64,000 nt of DNA from Polaromonas sp. CG_9.7. Its GTDB lineage: Bacteria; Pseudomonadota; Gammaproteobacteria; Burkholderiales; Burkholderiaceae_C. The stretch's first letter is position 1; each line of letters opens with the position of its first letter. A model generated the notes under the pieces. The model was not told where the DNA came from, searched no databases, and saw nothing but the letters and a program-made list of their open reading frames with translations. The translations under genes were made by a program, and so were the position numbers. This document shows positions 20,814-32,032 of the stretch, piece by piece. Where the stretch lies: the NCBI RefSeq assembly GCF_015752205.1, contig NZ_JADOVG010000019.1, forward strand, positions 1 through 64,000, given 5' to 3'.

Positions 20814-23555
20814 ATGGACGCCCTGAACGCTCCCGACACGCTGGACAACGTGCATCACCTCGACAGCCTGCACAAGCTGGCGCCGAAGCTGACGCCCCGT
20901 GGCCACCTGCTGGCCACGCCGCAGGACGATGCGCCGCCACTGGCGCCGCACGTCAGCCAGGAACTGCAGGAGGCTTTTGCGCTGGGCAGCGGGCATGGAC
21001 TGCTGCTGCTGGGAACAAAGCATGTCGGCCAAGCCCTGCCGCCAGCCTGGGCCTGGTGGCGCGCCGTGGCAACGCTTTATGTCACCGCCCTGTGCGCCGT
21101 GCCCGAGGACGGCAAGATCGAACTTTCCATGCCCGAGTCCGCAGAATTTGACGCGCTGATCGCCGACCTGCCGCCCATGACAGGGGCCGAGTATGTGACA
21201 GCCCAAGGGCTGGCGGTGTTGTGGAAAGCAATGGATGGCGCCCTGAAGCTGGAACTGGCAGCGGCCGGGTTGCCGCTGCAGGCCTTTCTGAAATCGCGCC
21301 ATCCGGCCTGGAACCTGGTCGGCCGCGTGCATTTCAACCTGGCGGAAAACCGCAAGGATCCGGACGCGCCGTTCGCCTTTCTGGCTACCTACACCGCGCG
21401 CCTGTCGGCACATGGAACGGCGCAGCACCAGCCCCTGTCGCAAGCGCTGGCAGAATTTTCTGACAGCAAGAGCCGGGCGCAACTGCTGTCGCTGCTGCTG
21501 CCGGTGAAGCGTGCGGCCGAACACTGTGGCTGGCTGCGCGAAATGGTCGAGACCGGCGACATCTACCACCCGCTGCGCTGGACCGCGCTGGATGCCTTTC
21601 GTTTCCTGTCCGACCTTGCGAAACTGGAAGCCGCCGGCATCATCGTGCGAACGCCGAAGGTCTGGAAAGCCGGCAAACCGTTGCGCCCGGTGGTCAAGGT
21701 CAGTGTCGGCACGCGAGCGCCATCGCTGCTGGGCCAGAATGCGCTGCTGGACTTCAGCATGCATGTCTGCCTTGACGGCGAAAACCTGAACGACACTGAA
21801 ATTGAGGCGCTGCTCCAGCGCGGAGATGGCCTGCAGTTCATTCGTGGTCGCTGGGTCGAAGTCGATCGCAAGGCCATCGGCCGCCTGCTGGAGCGCTTTA
21901 AAGCGATTGAAGCCGCCGCCGAGAACGGCCTGTCCTTTGCCCCGGCCATGCGGCTGCTGGCCGGCGCTTCGCTTGACGAAAGCGGCGAGCCGCTGGACGC
22001 CGACTGGTCCGAACTGGCCGCCGGCCCGTGGCTGGCCGACACCCTGGCCGGGCTGCGCAAGCCCGAGGGCCTGGCGCAAATCGATCCGGGGCCGGAGCTC
22101 AAGACCACATTGCGGCCCTATCAGCAGGCCGGCGTGCGCTGGCTGTACCTGCTGACCCGGCTCGGACTGGGCGCTTGCCTGGCCGACGACATGGGACTGG
22201 GCAAGACGATTCAGGTGCTCGCGCTGCTGCTGGTGCTCAAGCGCGAAGGCAGCGCCAGCGCCACCGCTTCTGCCCACCAGCCCAGTCTGCTGGTGGCACC
22301 GGCCTCGCTGCTGGCCAACTGGGCAGCCGAAGCCGGGCGCTTCGCCCCGAACCTGCGCGTGCTGGTGGCCCATCCGTCAGCCATGCCACCCGCCGATTTC
22401 AAGGCGCTGGATGCAGCGCGGCTGGCCGGTGCAGACCTGGTCATCACCAGCTACGGCTCACTGCTGCGCCAGCCGCTGCTGCAGGGTTTTGACTGGCGGC
22501 TGTTCGTGATCGATGAAGCGCAGGCGATCAAGAACCCGGGCACCCGGCAGACGCGGCAGGTCAAAAAAATCAAGGCGCAGTCGCGTATCGCCCTGACAGG
22601 AACGCCGGTGGAAAACCGCCTGTCCGACCTGTGGTCGATTTTTGACTTCACCCACCCCGGCCTGCTGGGCACGGACAAGGTGTTTGCCAAGTTCACCAAG
22701 CGGCTGGCCGCCGCCGAACATTTCGGCCCCTTGCGCGCGCTGGTGCAGCCGTACATCCTGCGCCGCCTGAAAACAGACAAGCAGGTGATCAGCGACCTGC
22801 CCGACAAGACCGAAGTCAAGGCCTGGTGCCTGCTGAGTCCGCTGCAGGCGGCGCTCTACCAGCAGTCGGTGCAAGACCTGGCCAATGCGCTCGAAGACGC
22901 CGAAGGCATTGGCCGCAAGGGTGTCGTGCTGTCCTTCTTGATGCGCTTCAAGCAGATCTGCAATCACCCTTCGCAATGGCTGGGCGACGGCGCCTGGAAA
23001 GCGCCCGACAGCGGCAAGTTCGCCCGATTGAAAGAACTCGCCGAGGTGATTGCCGCCAAACAGGAAAAAGTGCTGGTTTTTACCCAGTTCCGCGAAACCA
23101 CCGAGCCGCTGGCGGCGTTTCTTGGCAGCATTTTTGGCCGCGAAGGCCTGGTGCTGCATGGCGCTACGCCGGTGGCCAAACGCCGCGAACTGGTCAGGCG
23201 CTTTCAGGAAGACGAGCAGACGCCGTTTTTCGTGCTGTCGCTCAAGGCCGGCGGTGCAGGCCTGAACCTGACGGCAGCGTCGCATGTGATTCACTTTGAC
23301 CGCTGGTGGAATCCGGCTGTCGAAAACCAGGCCACCGACCGCGCCTTTCGCATCGGCCAGCAGCGCAACGTGCTGGTGCACAAGTTTGTGTGCCAGGGCA
23401 CGGTGGAAGACCGCATCGACCAGTTGATTGAATCCAAGCAGCAACTGGTTCGAGATGTGCTGGAGGGCGGCGCTGAACTGTTGCTGACGGAGATGAGCGA
23501 CCGCGAACTGCTGGACTTGGTCAAGCTGGATATTCACGCTGCCAAAGAAAACTGA
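20814..23555 (+). CDS. SNF2-family DEAD/DEAH ATPase
   Basis: The 913-residue protein is a SWI2/SNF2-type DNA translocase. The N-terminal ~430 residues are a bacterial accessory region; the ATPase core follows with the Walker A ADDMGLGKTIQ, the DEAQ box in VIDEAQAIKNP, LTGTPVENRLSDLWSIFDF, and the C-terminal helicase motifs VLVFTQFRETTEPLAAFL, LKAGGAGLNLTAA and ATDRAFRIGQ. Such proteins remodel or strip DNA-bound proteins. A SWIM zinc-finger protein starts 18 bases downstream; the two are commonly partnered in bacteria and probably act together. Confidence 0.93.
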   Translation: MDALNAPDTLDNVHHLDSLHKLAPKLTPRGHLLATPQDDAPPLAPHVSQELQEAFALGSGHGLLLLGTKHVGQALPPAWAWWRAVATLYVTALCAVPEDGKIELSMPESAEFDALIADLPPMTGAEYVTAQGLAVLWKAMDGALKLELAAAGLPLQAFLKSRHPAWNLVGRVHFNLAENRKDPDAPFAFLATYTARLSAHGTAQHQPLSQALAEFSDSKSRAQLLSLLLPVKRAAEHCGWLREMVETGDIYHPLRWTALDAFRFLSDLAKLEAAGIIVRTPKVWKAGKPLRPVVKVSVGTRAPSLLGQNALLDFSMHVCLDGENLNDTEIEALLQRGDGLQFIRGRWVEVDRKAIGRLLERFKAIEAAAENGLSFAPAMRLLAGASLDESGEPLDADWSELAAGPWLADTLAGLRKPEGLAQIDPGPELKTTLRPYQQAGVRWLYLLTRLGLGACLADDMGLGKTIQVLALLLVLKREGSASATASAHQPSLLVAPASLLANWAAEAGRFAPNLRVLVAHPSAMPPADFKALDAARLAGADLVITSYGSLLRQPLLQGFDWRLFVIDEAQAIKNPGTRQTRQVKKIKAQSRIALTGTPVENRLSDLWSIFDFTHPGLLGTDKVFAKFTKRLAAAEHFGPLRALVQPYILRRLKTDKQVISDLPDKTEVKAWCLLSPLQAALYQQSVQDLANALEDAEGIGRKGVVLSFLMRFKQICNHPSQWLGDGAWKAPDSGKFARLKELAEVIAAKQEKVLVFTQFRETTEPLAAFLGSIFGREGLVLHGATPVAKRRELVRRFQEDEQTPFFVLSLKAGGAGLNLTAASHVIHFDRWWNPAVENQATDRAFRIGQQRNVLVHKFVCQGTVEDRIDQLIESKQQLVRDVLEGGAELLLTEMSDRELLDLVKLDIHAAKEN

Positions 23556-23573
23556 AGTCAGGAAGGAGAAATA

Positions 23574-24446
23574 ATGCGTGACGACAACTACGGGTGGCCC
23601 GCTTATGTATCGGTCGCCGAACGGCGGGTAAAAGCCGAGAAAGCTGCTGGCAAGGCGAAAAAAGCCGGCGCTGTCTTGACGCCGATCATGCCTTTTCGTG
23701 GCGTCCTCGCCAAGACTTTCTGGAGCAAGGCCTGGTGCGACAACCTGGCCAACTACAGCGATTACACCAACCGCCTGCAGCGCGGCAGCAGCTATGTGCG
23801 CAACGGTTCGGTGATTGACCTGCAGGTCACGCCCGCCGAGGCACGCGCGCAGGTGATGGGTTCGAGCCTTTACAAAGTGTCTGTCAGCGTGACGGCCGTG
23901 CCTGAAAAGCAGTGGAAAACCATCTGCACCGATTGTTCGGGTTCGATTGATTCACTGGTCGAGTTGCTGCAAGGCAAGCTGTCAGGTGCGGTGATGGAGC
24001 GCATCTGCAAACCAGGAACCGGACTTTTCCCCTCACCCGAAGAGATCACATTTGACTGCGACTGTCCGGATTACGCATTCATGTGCAAACATGTCGCTGC
24101 CGTGCTGTACGGTATAGCGACCCGGTTGGACCAACAACCCGAGATGCTTTTCAGCCTGCGCCGGGTCGATACCAAGGACCTGGTCCAGCAAGCAGAGGGG
24201 GGACTAAGGCCTTCAGCCAAGCGCATGGCGCCGGGCAAGGTGCTTGACGACGCGCTGCTGGGGAATGTGTTTGGTATCGAAATGGCAGAGCCGGCGCTGC
24301 CAGCCAAGCCTGCAATGCTCAAGGCAGCGGCAAAAAAATCGGCAAAAGTAACAGCCAAGTCTGTTACGAAGCAGGGAAAGTCAACGGCGAGCACACCAAA
24401 AGCAAAGCGAGCGCCACCCGTGAAAACAAAGAAGGCAAACGACTGA
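23574..24446 (+). CDS. SWIM zinc-finger protein
   Basis: This 290-residue protein is preceded by a strong AGGAAGGAG ribosome site. It carries a SWIM motif (CxCx(n)CxH) at about 162-180: FDCDCPDYAFMCKHVAAVLY. The C-terminus from about residue 240 is a low-complexity Lys/Ala/Thr/Pro tail (AAAKKSAKVTAKSVTK), resembling histone H1-like bacterial DNA-binding tails. Placement directly behind the SNF2 ATPase suggests it provides DNA or protein targeting for that motor. This is inferred from context. Confidence 0.88.
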   Translation: MRDDNYGWPAYVSVAERRVKAEKAAGKAKKAGAVLTPIMPFRGVLAKTFWSKAWCDNLANYSDYTNRLQRGSSYVRNGSVIDLQVTPAEARAQVMGSSLYKVSVSVTAVPEKQWKTICTDCSGSIDSLVELLQGKLSGAVMERICKPGTGLFPSPEEITFDCDCPDYAFMCKHVAAVLYGIATRLDQQPEMLFSLRRVDTKDLVQQAEGGLRPSAKRMAPGKVLDDALLGNVFGIEMAEPALPAKPAMLKAAAKKSAKVTAKSVTKQGKSTASTPKAKRAPPVKTKKAND

Positions 24447-24453
24447 CTTTCGC

Positions 24454-25308
24454 TTAAGGGCGAAGGTCCTCGACCTTGGCCGCCTCCTGGATAACGTGGA
24501 TTTCGCGCTGCGGAAAGGGGATCGAGCAGCCGCCCTGCTCCAGTTTTTCCTTGCAGCGCTGGATGAGGTCGAGCTTGGTGCCCCACCAGTCGGTACGTGA
24601 GGTCCAGACACGGAACAGGATGTTGACCGAATTGTCGCCCAGGCTGTCGACCTTGATCAGCGGGGCCGGGTCCTGCAGGATGCGTGACTCCTCTCGCGCT
24701 ATCTGATTCAGGATGGCCAGCGCAGTGTCAATGTTGTCGCCATAGGCAATGCCGTAGGACTCGTCAATGCGGCGGATGTCTTTGTCCGTGACCGACAGAT
24801 TGACGATGGTTTGGCCCCAGATTTTCGAGTTTGGAATAAAAACAATAGGGCCGTCCGGCAGATGCGCCTTGCAGATAAAGAATCCTGGCGCGTCAATGAT
24901 ATAAACCTTGCCGTCAAGCTGGACAGCATCGCCAATATTGAACGGACGAAAAAACAAAATCATGACGCCTGCAGCCACATTGCTCAGCGTTCCCTGCAAG
25001 GCCAGCCCGATGGCCAGGCCGGCCGCACCCAGCAGGGCAATCAGGCTGGTGGTCTCGACGCCGAAGCGGTTCAATACGGCAATCAGCGTAAAAATAAGCA
25101 CCGCGACGCGGACAATTTTTCCCGGCAACTGGTGAAAAACCGGATCTATCTTGTCTATTTTTTTGACGGCACCGTTGACCATGCGGCTGAGCCAGCCTGC
25201 CACGATGTAACCCGCAATCAACGTGGCAATCGCCCCCAGCACGTTCATTCCGTACGTCAACAAATAGTTTGTCAGGCGTTCAAGGTTGTTTGTAAATTGG
25301 TCGGGCAT
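24454..25308 (-). CDS. mscS: Small-conductance mechanosensitive channel (MscS family)
   Basis: The start at ATG 25308 (MPDQFTNN) gives 284 residues, the size of E. coli MscS; an in-frame TTG lies 7 codons upstream. Three transmembrane helices are followed by the pore-lining, Gly/Ala-rich TM3 (IALLGAAGLAIGLALQGTLS) and the beta domain (RPFNIGDAVQLDG, FIPNSKIWGQTIVNLS). It opens under membrane tension to release solutes on hypo-osmotic shock. It is convergent with the SWIM gene. Its upstream side faces the displaced tRNA terminator and island boundary. Confidence 0.94.
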   Translation of the reverse strand: MPDQFTNNLERLTNYLLTYGMNVLGAIATLIAGYIVAGWLSRMVNGAVKKIDKIDPVFHQLPGKIVRVAVLIFTLIAVLNRFGVETTSLIALLGAAGLAIGLALQGTLSNVAAGVMILFFRPFNIGDAVQLDGKVYIIDAPGFFICKAHLPDGPIVFIPNSKIWGQTIVNLSVTDKDIRRIDESYGIAYGDNIDTALAILNQIAREESRILQDPAPLIKVDSLGDNSVNILFRVWTSRTDWWGTKLDLIQRCKEKLEQGGCSIPFPQREIHVIQEAAKVEDLRP

Positions 25309-25454
25309 GGGTGTTTTTTGTACTTTCAAAAAGAATCATGGCTCGAGATTGCTTGTGCAAGAGGCCAGCGAAAGCCCGGCATCAATAAATACCGGGTGAC
25401 AGGGAGGTGGTTGCCAATTGAGCCCTGTGGTAAGGGCCAGTTCCAATTTTTGGA

Positions 25455-25497
25455 TAAAAAAAAGGGTTGCCGCTATTTTCATGGTGGCAAACCCTTG
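25455..25497 (-). terminator. Displaced terminator of tRNA-Asp
   Basis: On the minus strand AAGGGTTTGCC and GGCAACCCTT form a stem, followed by a run of eight T. It sits directly downstream of the 13-bp tRNA-Asp 3'-end copy at 25503-25515, exactly where a terminator of the intact tRNA gene would be. This implies the island was inserted between gene end and terminator. Confidence 0.7.
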
Positions 25498-25502
25498 GAT
25501 GC

Positions 25503-25515
25503 TGGCGGAGCGGAC
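25503..25515 (+). other. Putative far attachment site (copy of tRNA-Asp 3' end)
   Basis: TGGCGGAGCGGAC is identical to the last 13 bases of tRNA-Asp (31231-31243), in the same orientation. An integrase gene fragment lies beside the tRNA end, and a terminator lies beside this end, as expected for the two junctions of an element integrated at a tRNA 3' end. Confidence 0.7.
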
Positions 25516-25762
25516 TGGAGATTGGAGATTGGTCAATCTCTATGCAAACCAAGTGTTCATACGGCTTTGCGGTCGATTCACACTGCAAGGCCATTCTTCA
25601 AGAATGGCTCATTCCAATGGGCAAGCGAGCCGCTACTGTAGCGCGGATTCAAGTTTCTGTTTGAAATTCGTACCCGTGACCACGCAGCCTCAGAAATGGG
25701 TGTTGATGGGCGTTTTATTGGGCCTGTACGACCATTTGTGGGCATGCGCCGGATACCGCCAA

Positions 25763-25803
25763 AAATGGGTGTGAATGGGTGTGAATGGGTGTGAATGGGT
25801 GTT
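25763..25803. repeat. 10-bp tandem repeat
   Basis: Four consecutive copies of the unit GTGAATGGGT (first one partial), preceded about 60 bases earlier by a related ATGGGTGTTGATGGG. It lies in the gene-free left part of the island. The rest of 25516-25863 holds no gene that I recognise. Confidence 0.6.
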
Positions 25804-25863
25804 CATCATCCAACGCGCAGGAAACGCTGTTGATTTTGGTGCCGGCTACCGCACCGACGGTAG

Positions 25864-26466
25864 TCTCCCTTCGCCCACAGCAATAGCTTAGCCCTTCCCG
25901 AGGGAGGCCTGGTTTCGCCCAAAGAGTTCTTACACTTAGGTTCATGGGCTGCGGTCGATCAGGTTTTTTCGCGGCTGGCCAAGGAGGAAAAAGGTGCCAA
26001 GGGTAGTCCGTAGTGCTTATATCGCCCCCACCTCCAACCGTTTTGGCACGCGCTCTACCGCCCTGGAAAAAGTGGTTGAGGCCCTTGCAAGCCAAAGCGG
26101 CAATATCGTTGCGCCACATGGCGCCAATGCGGCGAACGCACTGGGCCTGAACCAGCAGTTCCCGATCTGTGAGGTCTACCTGACCTCAGGGCGCACCCGC
26201 AAATTCACACTCGGTTGCTCCAAAATCATGGTCAAGCATGCCCCCCGATTGACGCTTGCTTTGGACATGGATCAGGCCTGTGTCGCAGTTCGTGCCTTGG
26301 CAAGGCTGGGGCCTATGCATGACAGCAAAACGCTAGCCGTACTGCACCGTTGTCTTAAGCCAATTGAATGGAAAGCCCTGGAATCCACCCATGCTGTCCT
26401 GCCAATCATGGATGGCGCGCCATCGGCGAGGAAGCTCATCGTGTCTGGGCCATCACCGTACCCTGA
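25864..26466 (+). pseudogene. AbiEi-type (DUF6088) antitoxin, frameshifted remnant
   Basis: Three frames together rebuild a type IV toxin-antitoxin antitoxin of the AbiEi/DUF6088 kind. Frame A (about 25864-25990) reads LVSPKEFLHLGSWAAVDQVF then SRLAKEEK, the winged-helix start. Frame B, open from GTG 25994, reads VVRSAYIAPTSNRFG, then SGNIVAPHGANAANALGL and VYLTSGRTRKFTLG. Near 26405-26430 the frame shifts again to RAIGEEAHRVWAITVP and a stop at 26466. At least two indels are needed, so it is not functional as a whole; a product from 25994 would lack the DNA-binding start. No AbiEii toxin follows. This rests on family recognition by eye. Confidence 0.7.
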
Positions 26467-26825
26467 TCACACTTCAATGACTTGTCCATCTGTTGTGACA
26501 ACGTCGCAATCTTGGTCGCAATCGCTTCGCGTGCGGGCCAGGCGCCATGACCGGCCAAGTCTACGTTCTTGGCACGGGCCCCTGATGCGTATCCTCTTGC
26601 GAACCTGTCAGATGCGCTCATCAAGCAGCTGATGGATCCGAGTCGTGTGCTGTGCGGCGCGTTTTCTGCGCTGGAGCGTCAGAGCTCCCACAAGCAGATA
26701 GACCATACAAAGAAATCCCTCATAAAACCCGATCCCGCGTGGAATAAAGCAAGCCGAGCACCTCGCAAAGCCAGACAACCCGCTTGGACTGAGACTTGCG
26801 ATGGTGGTAAATGGACAGCACCTTT
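26467..26825. other. Gene-free stretch in island
   Basis: The cognate nucleotidyltransferase toxin would be expected here but no such motif is found on either strand. A 62-codon minus-strand frame (26436-26624) and an 86-codon plus-strand frame (26569-26829) look like random or decayed sequence. Confidence 0.35.
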
Positions 26826-29378
<2,553 letters not shown>

Positions 29379-29648
29379 TCAGCCGCCAGCGGAAAGCCTG
29401 CCCGTGAGGGCCAGCATTTCATCTTTCCCGTTGTTGTCGCGGATAGGCCGCAGTCGGTAGTCTTCAACACTTCCCGTGCTGGTGTTTTTAATACCGCTGT
29501 CATAGGATGCCGGCACCGCCGGACCCACCACTCGAACAGCCCACCATCCATACCCATGGGGAGAGGGTGAGGGGAGGATATCCACCAGCCTTCCCACATT
29601 TGTTCCTTTAATGATGTAAGCCAGATCACCGATTTTGCAGCGAAGCAT
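29379..29648 (-). CDS. Small hypothetical protein
   Basis: The 89-residue product from ATG 29648 (MLRCKIGDLAYIIKGTNVGR) has an excellent AAGGAGAAGG ribosome site seven or so bases upstream. The N-terminal pattern (CKIGDLAYI, NVGRLVDI, WWAVRVVGP) suggests a small beta-barrel of the kind found in uncharacterised proteins of phages and islands. No function is known to me. It lies in the island, leftward like katG, and about 310 bases upstream of it. Confidence 0.65.
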   Translation of the reverse strand: MLRCKIGDLAYIIKGTNVGRLVDILPSPSPHGYGWWAVRVVGPAVPASYDSGIKNTSTGSVEDYRLRPIRDNNGKDEMLALTGRLSAGG

Positions 29649-29904
29649 GGTCCTTCTCCTTGTTAAAAGTTTTATTGGAAGGCGCATGTTCCGTAAAGAG
29701 CGCCATGTCATCTGTCCCTTTAATGCCCCGGATAAGCATTGAGACATGTCTTCGGCCAAGCTCCGAACCACATTGGCAACATTCCAATATGCTTATTTTC
29801 AATAAGAAATTCCGGTTACCCATCACTGAAAACCCTAGTGCTTGATTGAGGAAGAATTTCCGCCTCAATTTGGATCTTCCCTGGTTTTTCAGTGGAGAAC
29901 CATC

Positions 29905-30975
29905 ATGCCCCGGGTTTTGTCTGCTTTGCCCTGCACCCCCGAGCAACGCGAGATGTTGACCTCTCTGGCCCGAGGCAAAAAGATTGAAGCGCGCCTGAAA
30001 GAACGAGCTCGCATTGTGTTGCTAGGCATTGACGGAGTCGGGGTTGAAGATACGGCAAAGCAAATGAAACTCAATAAAGACACTTTGTCTCCGTGGCACT
30101 GTGGTTTTTTTGACCGCTGGCGTGGCGGGCCTGCAGGGCCGGCCTAGCTGGGGAGCGCCGCGCATGCACGACCCGGAACTGCGCAAGCGTATCCTGGCCC
30201 CACTCGAACTGGTGCCCTCATGAGGATTTGGCCACTGGGACGGCTGCCTGCTGGCGAGCACGTTGGGGATGGCCATGTGGCATGTCTGGGAAACTCTGCG
30301 TGCCGAAGGCATCGGTCTGTCGCGCAGGCGTTCTTGGTGTGTCAACCAATATCCCGACTTTTCCGCCAAGGCGGCAGATGTGATGGGACTTTATCTGTCT
30401 GCACCGGAAAACGCCATCATCTTCAGTGTGGATGAGAAGCCTTCAATCCAGACTATCACACGTCCTGCGGGCTTTTTTCCAGCTGGTAACAAGGTGGTTC
30501 AAGGTGACAAGGGCACCAATAAGTGCAACCGCACTATCACCCTCTTTGCGGCTTTGGAAGTCGCGACTGGCAAGGTGATTGGCCGGGCGAACAAAAAGAA
30601 GACGCGCAAAGTTTTTATGAGCTTCATGGATTGAGGTCGTGGCCTCTACAGTTACGAACTAGGCTCCTGCACGTCGAATTGGACAACTTGTTGACCTACA
30701 AGAAGTGCGATGAATTGGCTGGCCCGGCACCCGAGCGAGAAATTTCACTACATCCCGACTTCGGCAAGTTAGCTCAACCAGGTCGAAAGCTGGCTTGCCC
30801 TACTCATCCGCAAGTCCCTCAAGAGAGCCAGCTTCGCCAGTGATTTTGGGTTGGTGGCGCACATTAGCGCCTGCCTCAAGGGCTACAACCAGAACCCAGT
30901 AGCCTTCGTATGGAAGAAGCGCGAGGCGCGAGGTACGAGGCGCCCGGCTTCGCAATACCGTAGGGAACTTCGCTA
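29905..30975 (+). pseudogene. IS630-family transposase, decayed
   Basis: Conserved pieces appear in order but in different frames. From 29905 comes the N-terminal helix-turn-helix part (TPEQREMLTSLARG, EARLKERARIVLL); a shift near 30105 leads to FLTAGVAGLQGRPSWGAPR; an in-frame TGA near 30220 is followed by LASTLGMAMWHVWETLRAEG, then the DDE start FSVDEKPSIQ and ITLFAALEVATGK. Beyond a stop at 30634 the catalytic end is recognisable (HYIPTSASWLNQ-like, then ESWLALLIRKS and YNQNPVAFVWKK) with further shifts. It is clearly inactive. Terminal inverted repeats were not identified. Confidence 0.8.
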
Positions 30976-30976
30976 A

Positions 30977-31138
30977 TTAAAGACCAGCACGAACCAATGC
31001 TTAGAGCTGATCCCGGGTTTTGAGCGACATTTTGATCTCGGGCCGTTCACTCCATCGCGGGGGCAGGGATCTGGAAATAACGACATGGAAATAATAAATA
31101 CCGTGGCGAAAGCGACGGATGTCGGCAGGAATACGCAT
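30977..31138 (-). pseudogene. Phage-type integrase, N-terminal fragment
   Basis: From ATG 31138 the minus strand reads RRFRHGIYYFHVV, then PEIKMSLKTRDQL and a TAA, followed in frame by ALVRAGL and another stop. The pattern of a short beta-hairpin (YYFxVV...EIKxSLKTRD) is the start of tyrosine recombinases with the DUF6538-type SAM-like N-terminus. The rest, including the R-H-R-Y catalytic domain, is gone; IS630 remnant sequence begins at the break. It is adjacent to the tRNA-Asp end, where integrase genes of tRNA-targeting islands normally lie. Confidence 0.6.
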
Positions 31139-31190
31139 TGTGGTGGTCCTTGAATGGTCCACTGCAATGGCCTCACCTCGAAAGCAGCCT

Positions 31191-31226
31191 AAAAGACAAA
31201 AGGCCCGATTACTCGAGCCTTTTGAA
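31191..31226 (-). terminator. Terminator now serving tRNA-Asp copy 1
   Basis: Minus strand: AAAGGC and GCCTTT arms around a 12-base loop, followed by TTGTCTTTT. It lies just downstream of the tRNA-Asp 3' end, on the island side of the junction, so it was probably brought in with the island. Confidence 0.6.
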
Positions 31227-31230
31227 GGTT

Positions 31231-31307
31231 TGGCGGAGCGGACGGGACTCGAACCCGCGACCCCCGGCGTGACAGGCCGGTATTCTAACCAACTGAACTA
31301 CCACTCC
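31231..31307 (-). tRNA. tRNA-Asp (GTC), copy 1
   Basis: 77 bases including encoded CCA. The acceptor stem GGAGTGG/CCGCTCC has one T:G pair, the anticodon loop is CTGTCAC (GTC), and the TpsiC arm is GCGGGTTCGAGTCCCGT. Its 3' end is the attachment site of the island. Confidence 0.97.
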
Positions 31308-31386
31308 TGGTAGAAAAGCGTTTGCTCTTGCGAGCCAAGTGCTTAACAACTTGTGCTTGTTCTCTTTGCCTTACGACAAGGAAATT

Positions 31387-31462
31387 TGGCGACCCTACGG
31401 GGATTCGAACCCCGGTACCTACCGTGAAAGGGTAGTGTCCTAGGCCTCTAGACGATGGGGTC
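31387..31462 (-). tRNA. tRNA-Glu (TTC), copy 1
   Basis: 76 bases with encoded CCA. The acceptor stem begins GACCCCA, the anticodon loop is CTTTCAC (TTC), and the T arm is CGGGGTTCGAATCCCCG. It is read leftward just before tRNA-Asp. Confidence 0.97.
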
Positions 31463-31547
31463 TTAACCTGGTGACTTCCGGCGCAGGCTTTTCAAGGCCT
31501 GCAAAAATCTCGACAATCTTTTAAATCACAAAACGGATTTAAGAGGA

Positions 31548-31580
31548 AAGCCCTCGTAATTCATAGAATTGCAAGGGCTT
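31548..31580 (-). terminator. Terminator-like hairpin after tRNA-Asp copy 2
   Basis: AAGCCCT and AGGGCTT arms lie just downstream of the second tRNA-Asp; the minus strand continues TTTCCTCTT. The following T-run is short. Confidence 0.5.
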
Positions 31581-31585
31581 CAATC

Positions 31586-31662
31586 TGGCGGAGCGGACGG
31601 GACTCGAACCCGCGACCCCCGGCGTGACAGGCCGGTATTCTAACCAACTGAACTACCACTCC
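31586..31662 (-). tRNA. tRNA-Asp (GTC), copy 2
   Basis: Identical over its 77 bases to the tRNA-Asp at 31231-31307; anticodon GTC, encoded CCA. Confidence 0.97.
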
Positions 31663-31741
31663 TGGTAGAAAAGCGTTTGCTCTTGCGAGCCAAGTGCTTA
31701 ACAACTTGTGCTTCTTCTCTTTGCCTTGCGGCAAGGAAATT

Positions 31742-31817
31742 TGGCGACCCTACGGGGATTCGAACCCCGGTACCTACCGTGAAAGGGTAGTGTCCTAGGC
31801 CTCTAGACGATGGGGTC
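31742..31817 (-). tRNA. tRNA-Glu (TTC), copy 2
   Basis: Identical to the copy at 31387-31462; anticodon TTC, encoded CCA. Confidence 0.97.
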
Positions 31818-31885
31818 TTAACCTGGTGACTTCCGGCGCAGGCTTTTTAAGGCTTGCAAAAAAACTTCAAAAATTCTCAGACAGT

Positions 31886-31961
<76 letters not shown>

Positions 31962-32032
31962 TTAGTCACCAATTTCTCAGTAACCTGTCGAGCCTCAAAT
32001 TATATCGACAAAAATCAGGCTTTTAAAAAATT

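Larger units (their letters stand above)
31231..31507. repeat. Tandem duplication unit, copy A (tRNA-Asp + tRNA-Glu)
   Basis: It matches 31586-31862 almost base for base, including the 79-base spacer between the tRNAs and the sequence upstream of tRNA-Glu (GGTGACTTCCGGCGCAGGC). The period is 355 bases. Confidence 0.9.
31586..31862. repeat. Tandem duplication unit, copy B (tRNA-Asp + tRNA-Glu)
   Basis: Second copy of the 31231-31507 unit, with only a few differences in the spacers (for example CTTGCGGCAAGG against CTTACGACAAGG). Confidence 0.9.

Noticed and set aside
25763-25803. Possible CRISPR-like array
   Set aside because: Units are 10 bp and contiguous with no spacers; no cas genes anywhere in the window.
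31119-31313. 64-codon plus-strand frame across tRNA-Asp
   Set aside because: It runs through the complement of the tRNA; typical spurious call.
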